DNA of 64,000 nucleotides, taken from JAPOKJ01 sp031421635. Its GTDB lineage: Bacteria > Pseudomonadota > Gammaproteobacteria > Burkholderiales > Burkholderiaceae_E. This document shows, in pieces, positions 8,594 through 16,526 of this stretch (position 1 is the stretch's first letter; each line of letters opens with the position of its first letter). The notes below the pieces were generated by a model. That model was not told the origin of the DNA, made no database searches, and saw only the letters and a list, made by a program, of their open reading frames with translations. The position numbers and the translations under genes were made by a program. Where the stretch lies: NCBI GenBank assembly GCA_031421635.1, contig JANOPA010000039.1, positions 1 through 64,000 of the forward strand. The letters run 5' to 3'.

Positions 8594-9073
8594 ATGAGCA
8601 CAACACCGGTTTCTCGCCCACCTCTGCCACCGTTTACAGAAGCCACTGCGATCCAAAAGGTTCGCATGGCGGAAGACGCCTGGAACTCCCGTGACCCAGA
8701 CCGGGTGGTGGGTGTTTACACCGACGACACGCGCTGGCGCAATCGTGCCGAGTTTCCCGTGGGGCGTGAAGCTGTGCGTCAATTCCTTCAACGAAAATGG
8801 ACAAAGGAACTCGACTACCGCTTAATCAAGGAGCTGTGGGCCTTCACCCATTCTCGTATTGCCGTGCGCTTTGCATATGAGTGGCATGACGATGGCGGGC
8901 AATGGTTTCGCAGCTATGGCAACGAGAATTGGGAATTCAATGAGTCCGGGTTGATGCAGCGTCGCTTTGCCAGCATTAATGACCTGCCACTTCTCGAGTC
9001 CGAGCGAAAGTTCCTTTGGCCGCTGGGTCGGCGGCCGGATGAGCACGCCGGGCTAGAGGAGCTGGGGTTGTAA
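8594..9073 (+). CDS. DUF1348 (NTF2-like superfamily) protein
   Basis: A 159-residue protein with a complete DUF1348/NTF2-like fold: AEDAWNSRDPDRVVGVYTDDTRWRNRAEFPVGREAV, RLIKELWAFTHSRIAVRFAYEWHD and NENWEFNESGLMQRRFASIND. No function has been established for the family. It begins 61 bp after cynS on the same strand and may share the cyanate transcript. Cone-shaped NTF2-like pockets bind small molecules, but the ligand cannot be read from the sequence. Confidence 0.88.
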   Translation: MSTTPVSRPPLPPFTEATAIQKVRMAEDAWNSRDPDRVVGVYTDDTRWRNRAEFPVGREAVRQFLQRKWTKELDYRLIKELWAFTHSRIAVRFAYEWHDDGGQWFRSYGNENWEFNESGLMQRRFASINDLPLLESERKFLWPLGRRPDEHAGLEELGL

Positions 9074-9106
9074 GAGAGCGAAATTGGTGCGAGGAATGAG
9101 AGTCTC

Positions 9107-9280
9107 CTGGAATTATCGGGTACGTTAATTGCAACGCGACGCGCCGCGAGGCCCGAAGATCTTCAAACGCAGCCCCGTAAAACACCAGTGATCGGCAATG
9201 ACTTTGTGCAATTGATCAGCTCACAGATCGACACTTGGCGCGCTGTGGAGAGAGCGGCTAATGTCGAAGTGATTACATAA
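9107..9280 (+). pseudogene. Possible C-terminal remnant of a Bug-type periplasmic binding protein
   Basis: After the DUF1348 stop, the same frame stays open to a TAA at 9278-9280. From about 9178 it encodes TPVIGNDFVQLISSQIDTW and then RAVERAANVEVIT, which resembles the usual C-terminus of tricarboxylate-transporter binding proteins (an aromatic/acidic helix with I-x-x-W, then an A-N/G-V end). No start codon with a ribosome site precedes it and the rest of the gene is absent. The left edge is uncertain. The match is by eye and short. Confidence 0.4.
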
Positions 9281-9330
9281 TTTTTCGCGCTGGTTTGGCA
9301 AGCCTGTGATTCAAGGAGGACGACACCTTA

Positions 9331-9445
9331 ATGACCCCACAATATTTCGGCACCTTATCGTCTCACGGTCGCTTTGACTACCAGGGCATTCATCGACGCA
9401 AATCCTACCGCTGGCCAAACAGTGCAGGCCTCGCCGTCTACCTCT
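9331..9445 (+). pseudogene. N-terminal fragment of a polysaccharide-deacetylase-like gene, truncated
   Basis: A strong Shine-Dalgarno (AAGGAGG at about 9316) precedes the ATG at 9331. The first 38 or so residues (GRFDYQGI, YRWPNSAGLAVYL) resemble the start of polysaccharide deacetylase/PuuE-type proteins, in which a WP-(D/N)-G-x-R-(L/V)-AVY segment opens the catalytic domain. Similarity stops at the point where the convergent gene ending at 9446 begins; beyond it the frame merely runs antisense to that gene until 9567. It looks like a gene cut by a deletion or rearrangement. Confidence 0.5.
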
Positions 9446-10618
9446 TTAAACCAAAGTATCGTCGGTGGGCAGTCCTAACAGTACCCGCCCCGCCAACTCA
9501 TAGCTGGCAGGCGCAATCATCATGTGTGCGGTCATGGTTTGAGCATCCCGCAATTTGCGTTGCATGATGTTCTCTGTAAAGACCGCCGCGCCGCCGCACA
9601 GGTCCTGCGCGTCGCGACAGACTTCCGCCGCAGTGCGCGTCATATGGGTCGCAGCCAAGCGCAACTTGCCACGAGTCTCCAAGGTAATGCGGCGTTCACT
9701 TTGAGCGGACTCCCAGGCTTGGGCGACTTCATCAAAAAGAAAGGCGCGCGCTGAGCGCAGGCGTGCATCCATCTGAGCGTAAGACTGTTGCACGGGAGCG
9801 CGATCGGCCAGCACCTTGCGCGCGCCTGCCGTGCGAACTCCGCCAGCGAATTCACGAAACTCATTGAGTGTCGCTCTCGCATTGCCCGAGGCGACCGCTG
9901 CAATGCCGAGCGCCAATAAACCGAAAACCGGAAACACATACAGCGCACCCTCCGACTGCGGCTTGTCAATTAACAACGACACGCTACGTTGTCGAGGTAC
10001 TCGAATATTGCTGACCTTCATATCACCGCTACCGGTACCACGTAAGCCCATGGTATGCCAGGTGTCGATCAGCTCCGCATCCGAAGCCGGGAAAATCATC
10101 GCGCGAATTTCTGGGGTTCCATTGGCGAGCTTCCTAAGCTCACCACCCTCAATCACCGTGCAACCGCCATTAAGCCACTGACAATTGTGGCTTCCACTGG
10201 CCCACCGCCAGTGTCCACTCACTTGAAAATGATCGTACTCCAAAACCGCTTGGCCCATCGGCGCGAAGACGCCGCCGGTGATAATTTCATTGCCCTCACC
10301 ATAAACATCACGGGCAATATCTGGCGGCAGATAGGCCGAATAGACCCCCGAGGTCGCGCCTATCATGGCGCACCAGCCGACCGAAGCTTCTGCCTCACCC
10401 AGGGCTTCGATCGTTTGTAGAAAAACCGCGGGAGAACACTCAAGCCCGCCAATACTGCCTGGCCTGAGCATGCGATACACACCGATGTCAGCCATGCTTC
10501 GAGCGAGTGTCGAAGACATGCGTCGCGCTCGCTCCATTTCGTCGGCTTGGGCCCTGATGGCGGGAGTTAATTCTTTAGCTTGTGTGACGATATTGTGATG
10601 ATCGTTTGATGGGTTCAA
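9446..10618 (-). CDS. Acyl-CoA dehydrogenase-fold flavin-dependent hydroxylase/oxidoreductase
   Basis: The 390-residue product has the acyl-CoA dehydrogenase three-domain fold but resembles the group D flavin monooxygenase/HsaA-like branch: MADIGVYRMLRPGSIGGLE near the N-terminus, GHWRWASGSHNCQW in the beta domain, GLRGTGSGDMKVSNIRVPRQRS, and a C-terminal helical domain ending AGRVLLGLPTDD. The start is taken as TTG at 10618, where TTGA overlaps the upstream stop and an AGGGGCGG-like site precedes; an in-frame extension reaches 10759. It follows the MDR oxidoreductase gene in an apparent four-gene operon. Substrate unknown; the mechanism could be oxidation or hydroxylation. Confidence 0.8.
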   Translation of the reverse strand: MNPSNDHHNIVTQAKELTPAIRAQADEMERARRMSSTLARSMADIGVYRMLRPGSIGGLECSPAVFLQTIEALGEAEASVGWCAMIGATSGVYSAYLPPDIARDVYGEGNEIITGGVFAPMGQAVLEYDHFQVSGHWRWASGSHNCQWLNGGCTVIEGGELRKLANGTPEIRAMIFPASDAELIDTWHTMGLRGTGSGDMKVSNIRVPRQRSVSLLIDKPQSEGALYVFPVFGLLALGIAAVASGNARATLNEFREFAGGVRTAGARKVLADRAPVQQSYAQMDARLRSARAFLFDEVAQAWESAQSERRITLETRGKLRLAATHMTRTAAEVCRDAQDLCGGAAVFTENIMQRKLRDAQTMTAHMMIAPASYELAGRVLLGLPTDDTLV

Positions 10619-11547
10619 GTTTCCGCCCCTATTGACCCTACCTGCACAATGCGTCGCCCGAAACTTTGGCCCGTAAACAAACCGATGAAGGCTGCAGGCA
10701 TTGCATGAATGCCCTCGAAAAGCTCCTCTTTCCACGCGAACTGGTCTTGCTCGATCCAAGTCGCGATTTGCTCTTGGGCGATGCTAAATTGCTTGAGATC
10801 GTCAAACACTAAGATCCCTTCCATGCGCAGGCGCTTGGCAATGAAGTGTCGGGTATTAAAAAGGCCGGGCATGTCAGCCGCGCTGCGATTGTAGTCCGCC
10901 ACTTGGCCCGAGACGACAATACGGGCTCGCGGGCGCAGTAGCGGTATGGCGAGATCAATCATGGAGTTGCCGACATTGTCGAACAGTACGTCGAAACCCT
11001 CTGGGCAGGCAGCCGAAGTAATCAAAACCCTAGAGCCCTCACTGACTTCACCAACACGCTTCATGCCAAACCAAGCAGTCATTCCGGGGATGCCCAAGAC
11101 ACCAATCCAGGTGGACAGTGCCACACCTCGCTTAGCCAAATTCGAGGAAGTCGTGGTGCCACGCGCGTCCAGTGACAATCCAGATTCGACCCATCTCGGA
11201 TCAATCTTCTGGAGATAACCTCTGCCATCAGAAATCTGCAAATCCGCCCAACCTGAGGCATGAACTACCCATGTCCCCTTTGAGTATTTTGGATGTTTGC
11301 TTGCGCTGACCCAACCCATCGCGAACGAGGAAATCATCTCCCCAGCCTTAAGGTTCGCGGTATAACTCACCCCGGCGGAAAGTCGTGAACGCGTACCGGG
11401 GTCGACCGAACAGTAGACGTTTCGAATGAGGAACTGGCCGTCCAAAAGCTCCGAAAGCTGAAAGGTTTCGAATCTGAAGTCGCTCAGCTTCGGTACACCT
11501 TGAATGGGCGCATTCAGGACAATACGCTGGGCCGTAATTTCGCTCAT
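10615..11547 (-). CDS. MDR-superfamily NADP-dependent oxidoreductase lacking its Rossmann core (probably non-functional or altered)
   Basis: The N-terminal catalytic domain (NVYCSVDPGTRSRLS, GWADLQ, GVLGIPGMTAWFGM) and the C-terminal part (CPEGFDVLFDNVGNSMIDLA, EELFEGIHAMPAAFIGLFTGQSFGR) match curcumin reductase/prostaglandin reductase-type enzymes such as CurA. Between Ala180 and Cys181 about 55 residues of the family are missing, including the glycine-rich A-x-G-x-V-G NADP-binding motif, so VLITSAA is joined directly to CPEGFD without a frameshift. Without that motif, ordinary NADPH binding is not expected. The stop overlaps the next gene's TTG start. It may be a decaying gene kept in frame. 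Confidence 0.8.
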   Translation of the reverse strand: MSEITAQRIVLNAPIQGVPKLSDFRFETFQLSELLDGQFLIRNVYCSVDPGTRSRLSAGVSYTANLKAGEMISSFAMGWVSASKHPKYSKGTWVVHASGWADLQISDGRGYLQKIDPRWVESGLSLDARGTTTSSNLAKRGVALSTWIGVLGIPGMTAWFGMKRVGEVSEGSRVLITSAACPEGFDVLFDNVGNSMIDLAIPLLRPRARIVVSGQVADYNRSAADMPGLFNTRHFIAKRLRMEGILVFDDLKQFSIAQEQIATWIEQDQFAWKEELFEGIHAMPAAFIGLFTGQSFGRRIVQVGSIGAET

Positions 11548-11555
11548 CTCATACT

Positions 11556-12122
11556 CTAAGCGACCGCGGGGCGAGCGGGTACAAGGTAATGCAACTCCGC
11601 GAAGCCAGTCCCAACCGCCCGCACCGATAACAACGTCAATGGAGGAAAGGCAATCTGACGAGGCAACAATGGTCGCCCTTTACCTAAAGTCACGGAGCCA
11701 ACCTGGACAAAGATTTCGTCGAGCAAGCCTGCATCAAAAAACTGCCCCACCAAATCACCTCCGCCAACCAACCAGATATTTTTGTCGCCAGCCGCACGCC
11801 TCATTTGTTGATGAACAGGTCGAACATTTCCGCGCACAAAGTGAATGTTCGCCTCAGAAATCTTAGGAAGATCGCCATGCGTGAACACCCAGGTCGGATG
11901 CGAATAAGGCCAAACTCCTTTCTCACCACCTGGCGGATCAATGAGGTGATTGATCATCCATAGATAGGTTGATGCGCCCATGGCTAAAGCACCCACCTGT
12001 TTGATGAATTCCGGATAGCTGGTTTGATTCACATCGCCAAGTTGAAACAGCCAATCGAGTGAATGATCTTCAGTGGCGATGTAGCCATCAAGGCTACTGG
12101 CCGTGTAATACTGAGTTTTCAT
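11556..12122 (-). CDS. Dihydrofolate reductase family protein (RibD C-terminal domain type)
   Basis: The 188-residue protein has the DHFR/RibD-C fold: YYTASSLDGYIATEDHSLDWLFQLG at the N-terminus, GALAMGASTYLWM in the middle, and KNIWLVGGGDLVGQFFDAGLLDEIFVQVGSVTLGKGRPLLP in the C-terminal half. It resembles YwjB/YyaP-type paralogues, whose substrates are largely unknown, rather than the folate enzyme itself. It ends 8 bp before the MDR gene, in the same direction. Confidence 0.88.
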   Translation of the reverse strand: MKTQYYTASSLDGYIATEDHSLDWLFQLGDVNQTSYPEFIKQVGALAMGASTYLWMINHLIDPPGGEKGVWPYSHPTWVFTHGDLPKISEANIHFVRGNVRPVHQQMRRAAGDKNIWLVGGGDLVGQFFDAGLLDEIFVQVGSVTLGKGRPLLPRQIAFPPLTLLSVRAVGTGFAELHYLVPARPAVA

Positions 12123-12156
12123 CTGAGCTCATCAAGCGAAGAAAAATAATGGCCGC

Positions 12157-13137
12157 CTACTGCTCGGCGCGAATTCCGGTCTCTTGCGACATTCGCTTCC
12201 ACTTGGCCAATTCCTTGGCCACGAAGTCGCCGAATTCGGCGGCCTTCATGGGTGCGTAAAAGCCCCCGGATTGCTTCACAAACTCGCCCATGTCGGGGCG
12301 AGCCATGGTCTTGATCGCTTCGGCATTAAAGCGCTCGATAATTGCCGGTGGGGTACCTGCTGGAAAAAAGAAGCCGGCAAAGCTCGGTACCTCCAGCCCA
12401 GGATAGCCAGCCTCTGCAAAGGTGGGGGCACCCGGGAATCGAGGCAGCCGGTGGGGTGCCATTGCAGCCAGGGCAATCAGTTTGCCACTCGTCACCATTT
12501 GCTCGGTTTCCGCGGTATAGCCAACCGATATGGTGATCTGACCCGAAGCCGCATCCAGCAAGGCTGCAGCGCCGCCTTTATAGTGAACCGGGCGCACCTG
12601 AATGCCCAACGCTTTGCCAATCATCATGCAAGCAAAGTGCTGCACTCCCGATTGGCCGCTGGTGCCACAGGTAATATCGTCCGGCTTGGCCTTGGCAAAC
12701 TGCAATAGATCGGCGATGGACTTTATGCCCGTGGCGGCGCGAGCCACAAACATCGGGTAACCCATGGTCCCTAAGGCACCCCCATTGAAATCCTTCACAG
12801 GGTCGTAGCGCACCGAACCCCCAGCGCCTGGAAATGCAACCATCGGGTTCATCCCGCCATACATAAGCGTGTAGCCGTCAGCCGGGGCCTTGGAAACCGC
12901 TTCGGCAGCGATGCTACCGGAGGCGCCCGGACGATTCTCAACCACCACGGGCTGCTGAAAGGCTTCGCTCAGGCGCTGAGTGTAGCGCCGAGTCCAAATA
13001 TCATTGATGCCTCCGGCGGGTCCGTCGACGATAACCTTGATCGGACGCATCGGATAGGTTTGGGCTTGTGCCACAGGGGCGCCCAAAAACACCGCGCTGA
13101 CTAACAATTCGATTGTAAGCAACCCTATTGTTTTCAT
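12157..13137 (-). CDS. Bug-family tripartite tricarboxylate transporter substrate-binding protein
   Basis: The 326-residue periplasmic protein has a Sec signal peptide (residues 1-26, cleavage near AQAQ) and the Bug fold: PIKVIVDGPAGGINDIWTRRYTQRLSEAFQQPVVVENRPGASGSIAAEAVSKAPADGYTL, then CGTSGQSGVQH and PVHYKGGAAALLDAASGQI. No tctA or tctB partner lies beside it, as is common for Burkholderiales orphan Bug proteins that share a membrane component or act as sensors. It is first in a run with the DHFR-like, MDR and hydroxylase genes. Ligand unknown. Confidence 0.92.
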   Translation of the reverse strand: MKTIGLLTIELLVSAVFLGAPVAQAQTYPMRPIKVIVDGPAGGINDIWTRRYTQRLSEAFQQPVVVENRPGASGSIAAEAVSKAPADGYTLMYGGMNPMVAFPGAGGSVRYDPVKDFNGGALGTMGYPMFVARAATGIKSIADLLQFAKAKPDDITCGTSGQSGVQHFACMMIGKALGIQVRPVHYKGGAAALLDAASGQITISVGYTAETEQMVTSGKLIALAAMAPHRLPRFPGAPTFAEAGYPGLEVPSFAGFFFPAGTPPAIIERFNAEAIKTMARPDMGEFVKQSGGFYAPMKAAEFGDFVAKELAKWKRMSQETGIRAEQ

Positions 13138-13190
13138 TCGTGCTCCTCTTTTTTATGTGCTGTGTGCAAACGCTACCTTACAACAAAATG

Positions 13191-13220
13191 ATGCCGAGTG
13201 ATACCGAGTGATACCGAGTG
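13191..13220. repeat. 10-bp tandem repeat, three copies
   Basis: Three head-to-tail copies of ATRCCGAGTG (the first copy has G, the next two A, at position 3), followed by a degenerate ATTCCTAG. They lie in the 246-bp gap between the divergent Bug gene and dienelactone hydrolase gene, about 55 bp upstream of the Bug start. They could be regulator half-sites or replication slippage. Confidence 0.8.
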
Positions 13221-13383
13221 ATTCCTAGCTCGCCCTGAGCGCAAACTGAACCATCCATAATGAAACAAGCCCCGGCACAGGCTCTTCGCAACATCAATGG
13301 CGCATCGCAAGGAATGTGCCAAGGAAGCTTGAAACAAAATTGCGGTAGCATCCATTCATTAGACGCCGCAAAAGGACAACGCC

Positions 13384-14076
13384 ATGGGTTCAATGATCAC
13401 TTTCACTCGCCCCGACGGGCAAAGCGTGCAAGGCTATTTGGCAGAGGCCAGTAAACCCCTCGGCTCCTTAGTCGTCATTCAAGAATGGTGGGGTTTAAAT
13501 GATCAGATCCGTGGTGTGGCTGATCGTGCGGCAGCCGCGGGTTTCACGTCGTTGGTGCCCGATCTCTACCGCGGCAAGTCGACCGTTGAGGCCGAAGAGG
13601 CCCACCACTTAATGACAGCCCTTAACTTTGCCGACGCAGCGTCGCAAGATGTGCGCGGCGCGGTGCGCTACCTTGCACAGTCCGGCGGCAAGGTCGGAGT
13701 CACCGGTTTTTGTATGGGCGGAGCGCTGACGATTTTGTCTCTGACGATGGCCCCAGAAGCTCATGCGGGTGTGGTTTGGTACGGCCTGCCACCGTTAGAG
13801 TTTGTGGACGCCGGCAAAATCACCGCCCCCATGATGGCGCATTGGGCGACGCAAGATCAGGCTTTTCCAATTGCCAGCGTCGATGCACTTGAAGCGAAGC
13901 TCCAAGCCGCCAATGTAAACCTAGAGTCACACCGCTATCTGGCTCAGCACGGCTTCGCCAACGAAACGGCGCAAGGGCCCGGCCGTATCGCCATAACCCA
14001 ATATGACCCGGCTTGGGCTCAGCTTGCTTGGGATAGGACGTTCCGGTTCTTCGGTACGCATCTCTGCAATACATAG
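13384..14076 (+). CDS. Dienelactone hydrolase family protein
   Basis: An alpha/beta hydrolase of 230 residues. The cysteine nucleophile is Cys110 in GFCMGGAL, and the likely Asp158 (WATQDQAF) and His189 (AQHGFAN) complete the Cys-Asp-His triad of dienelactone hydrolases. The Glu in VVIQEWWGLND matches the conserved Glu that tunes the cysteine. The family hydrolyses dienelactone to maleylacetate in aromatic degradation, but many members have other substrates. It is transcribed alone, convergent with the acyl-CoA dehydrogenase operon. GGACAACGCC precedes the ATG. Confidence 0.92.
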   Translation: MGSMITFTRPDGQSVQGYLAEASKPLGSLVVIQEWWGLNDQIRGVADRAAAAGFTSLVPDLYRGKSTVEAEEAHHLMTALNFADAASQDVRGAVRYLAQSGGKVGVTGFCMGGALTILSLTMAPEAHAGVVWYGLPPLEFVDAGKITAPMMAHWATQDQAFPIASVDALEAKLQAANVNLESHRYLAQHGFANETAQGPGRIAITQYDPAWAQLAWDRTFRFFGTHLCNT

Positions 14077-14097
14077 GTATCGCTGACACAAGTCGCG

Positions 14098-15237
14098 TTA
14101 ACCAGGGTTCGTAAGCAGCCGATCCGCCAGTCGCCGACGGTGATGCGTAGCATCCCCAAAGCTGTACTGCAACCACAGAGCGCGACGCAAATAAAGCTGG
14201 GCGTCGCACTCATATGTAAAGCCGAAGCCGCCATGAAATTGCACGCCACGATCACCGGCGAAGGCAAAGCTGTCACTGGATTCCACCTTGGCCATACGTA
14301 GGGCAATTTCAGCATCGTGGCCGATCGCAAGTAAGGAGGCGGCGTGATAAAGATGGGAGCGGGAGCGCTCCAAGCCAATCAGAATTTCTGCGCTCGTATG
14401 CTTTAGAGATTGGTAGCTACCGATCTTGCGGCCGAAGGTGGTACGCAAATTTAGATACCCGACAATCACGTCGAGCGCCCCGGCAATACCGCCTGCGGCC
14501 TCGGCTGATGTCAAGAGAAGGCCAGCATCTCGAATCGCGTTCAGTGCGTCCGCAGCGTTCCTACCCGTAATCAATGAGCTCACTGGCACGATTAACCCAT
14601 CGAGATCAATCCGATAGCTACGCCGGGTCTCATCAATGATGACTTCGCGGCTTCGCCGCGCGCCAGAGATCTCGGCGGTCGGCAAGATCACCAGAGCAGG
14701 CTCTTCTGCTAGACAGACCGAGACCAAGAGAAACTCCGCGACGCCGGCATCGCACACCAGTGTCTTTGCGCCGCTCAAACTCACTGTCTGACCATTCGTC
14801 ATGAGCGCGCGCGCATCGATCTCAAAGAGGTTCCAGTCCCCGTCGCGCTCGAACACCGCGACACTACCCATCGCACCATCACAGATTTTTCCGAGTACCG
14901 CGACTTTTTGTGCTTCGCTGCCACCCGCCAATATGCCCTGAATAAATAACTGAGTACTTACAAAAGGCGTGGCCATCAAATGTCGTCCCATCGGCTCGGC
15001 GATGGTCGCAACTTCGGCCAAGGACAAACCACTGCCTCCAAACTGCTCAGGCACGGCGATGCCAGACCAGCCGAGACTCACCATCTCATGCCATAACGCT
15101 TGATTAAAACCAGCCTCGCTCGCCAGTTGTGCACGCACCGCGCTCATCGGCGACTTGTCGCGACAAAACTGACTAGCGACCTCGAGGAGCATGGCTTGCT
15201 CATCGCTAAAGGTCATGAGGGTACTGAGTCCGTTCAT
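14098..15237 (-). CDS. Acyl-CoA dehydrogenase, small-subunit-like
   Basis: The 379-residue FAD enzyme has the ACAD N-terminal domain (LGWSGIAVPEQFGGSGLSLAEVATIAEPMG), a beta domain, and a C-terminal helical domain (LNLRTTFGRKIGSYQSLKHTSAEILIGLERSRSHLYHA, RGVQFHGGFGFTYECDAQLYLRRA). This C-terminus is typical of the smaller partner in two-gene dehydrogenases such as PimD. It is the last gene of the operon, 12 bp after the larger ACAD gene, so the two probably form one hetero-oligomer. It would introduce an alpha,beta double bond in an acyl-CoA. Confidence 0.9.
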   Translation of the reverse strand: MNGLSTLMTFSDEQAMLLEVASQFCRDKSPMSAVRAQLASEAGFNQALWHEMVSLGWSGIAVPEQFGGSGLSLAEVATIAEPMGRHLMATPFVSTQLFIQGILAGGSEAQKVAVLGKICDGAMGSVAVFERDGDWNLFEIDARALMTNGQTVSLSGAKTLVCDAGVAEFLLVSVCLAEEPALVILPTAEISGARRSREVIIDETRRSYRIDLDGLIVPVSSLITGRNAADALNAIRDAGLLLTSAEAAGGIAGALDVIVGYLNLRTTFGRKIGSYQSLKHTSAEILIGLERSRSHLYHAASLLAIGHDAEIALRMAKVESSDSFAFAGDRGVQFHGGFGFTYECDAQLYLRRALWLQYSFGDATHHRRRLADRLLTNPG

Positions 15238-15249
15238 CGCGATGTCCCC

Positions 15250-16467
15250 CTAATCCTTCGGCAGGCCAAGCACGCGCTCGCCGACGATATTGGCCTGAAT
15301 TTGGCTGGTCCCACCACCAATCGTGCTGGAGAAAGAATTAAGGTAAGCGCGCTGCCACTTGCCACCTTCCACCGCTTCGCTATCGCCCATCCAGCGCGGC
15401 GCATTCGCACCTTGAAGTGAAAGCGAGAACTGATACAGTCGACGCAAATGTTCGCTGCGACGTAGCTTGGCAGACAGCCCGAGAGCGCTCGGACGTTCAG
15501 CGCACAGAGCAGGAATTTCAGAACGCGATTGACACAGACGATCACCCTGGTCTTCGATGATGAAGCGAATCATTTGATCACGAATCATGGGGTCTTCGAG
15601 TGCGGGACGGCCATCGCGTCTGGAGTTTTTGGCCAAGGACACAATATCGTCCACGCTTTGCGACATGCGCGCAATGCCGCCAGCTTGGCCACCGGTCACC
15701 GCACGCTCGAAGGTCAGCGTAAGCATGGCAATCTTCCAGCCTTCGCCCTCTTTGCCCATCAAGCAACTCGCAGGTATTTTCGCGTCCCGAAAGAAGGTTT
15801 GAGTAAAGCCAAATTCGCCGGTGAGTTTTTTGATCGGTTGTGTGTCGATGCCAGGGGTGTGCATCGGAACCAGAAAGTACGACAGTCCGGCGTAACGTGG
15901 CTCCTTAGGATTGGTGCGAGCCAGTAAAATCATGTATTTGGCATAGGTCCCTAAGCTAGTCCAGATCTTTGAGCCGTTGATCAGATAGTGATCGCCTTCG
16001 CGCAGTGCTCGAGTTTGGGTGTTGGCAAGATCGGAGCCTTGATCCGGCTCAGAGAACCCTTGGCACCAGATGTCATCTGCGCTGAGTATCCCTCGAATGT
16101 AGCGCTGCTTTTCGGCTTCGGTACCAATGGCCAGAATAAGGGGCCCAGCCCAATTGAGCCCAATCGTATTCGGCACAAAGGGCGTTTTCAAATTCGTCAT
16201 CTCGGCATTGACAATATCTTGATAGGCCTGAGGTTTGCCTCCGCCGCCATATGGCGCGGGCCAGGACATGCCGAGATAACCAGCCTCATACACCTTACGC
16301 TGCCATTGACGCAAAAACTCGAACTGCGCGTCGTTGCCGACTTCCATAAAAGACTCGGGCAGCAAGAAGCCAGGATCTGCGGGACGATTGACAGTCATCC
16401 ATAGACGGACTTCTTGACGAAAGGTTTCTAGCTCAGCGCCCGTTGGTGTTTGGTTTTGCGTTTGCAT
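15250..16467 (-). CDS. Acyl-CoA dehydrogenase, large-subunit-like
   Basis: The 405-residue ACAD has SWPAPYGGGGKPQAYQDIV, the FAD/substrate-binding WCQGFSEPDQGSDLANTQTRA, NGSKIWTSLGTYAKYMILLARTN and GEFGFTQTFFRDAKIPASCLMG segments. The C-terminus ends STIGGGTSQIQANIVGERVLGLP. The position just before GTSQIQ, Glu in MCAD-type enzymes, is Gly, so the catalytic base must lie elsewhere or in the partner subunit. It is followed after 12 bp by the smaller ACAD gene and preceded by enoyl-CoA hydratase, consistent with a beta-oxidation-like step in this operon. Confidence 0.9.
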   Translation of the reverse strand: MQTQNQTPTGAELETFRQEVRLWMTVNRPADPGFLLPESFMEVGNDAQFEFLRQWQRKVYEAGYLGMSWPAPYGGGGKPQAYQDIVNAEMTNLKTPFVPNTIGLNWAGPLILAIGTEAEKQRYIRGILSADDIWCQGFSEPDQGSDLANTQTRALREGDHYLINGSKIWTSLGTYAKYMILLARTNPKEPRYAGLSYFLVPMHTPGIDTQPIKKLTGEFGFTQTFFRDAKIPASCLMGKEGEGWKIAMLTLTFERAVTGGQAGGIARMSQSVDDIVSLAKNSRRDGRPALEDPMIRDQMIRFIIEDQGDRLCQSRSEIPALCAERPSALGLSAKLRRSEHLRRLYQFSLSLQGANAPRWMGDSEAVEGGKWQRAYLNSFSSTIGGGTSQIQANIVGERVLGLPKD

Positions 16468-16526
16468 TTGCTTGGCGTTTTGATATCCTGAGGAATGGTC
16501 GCGCTCATGCGAGGTTCTTTCCTGTA

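Noticed and set aside
9446..9567. Continuation of the deacetylase-like frame past 9446
   Set aside because: The extra codons run antisense to the hydroxylase gene and match nothing.
10619..10759. N-terminal extension of the flavin hydroxylase-like gene
   Set aside because: It overlaps the preceding coding gene in another frame; TTGA overlap and a ribosome site support 10618.
13191..13220. CRISPR-like repeats
   Set aside because: The copies are contiguous with no unique spacers, and no cas genes are present; the same holds for the other tandem repeats.
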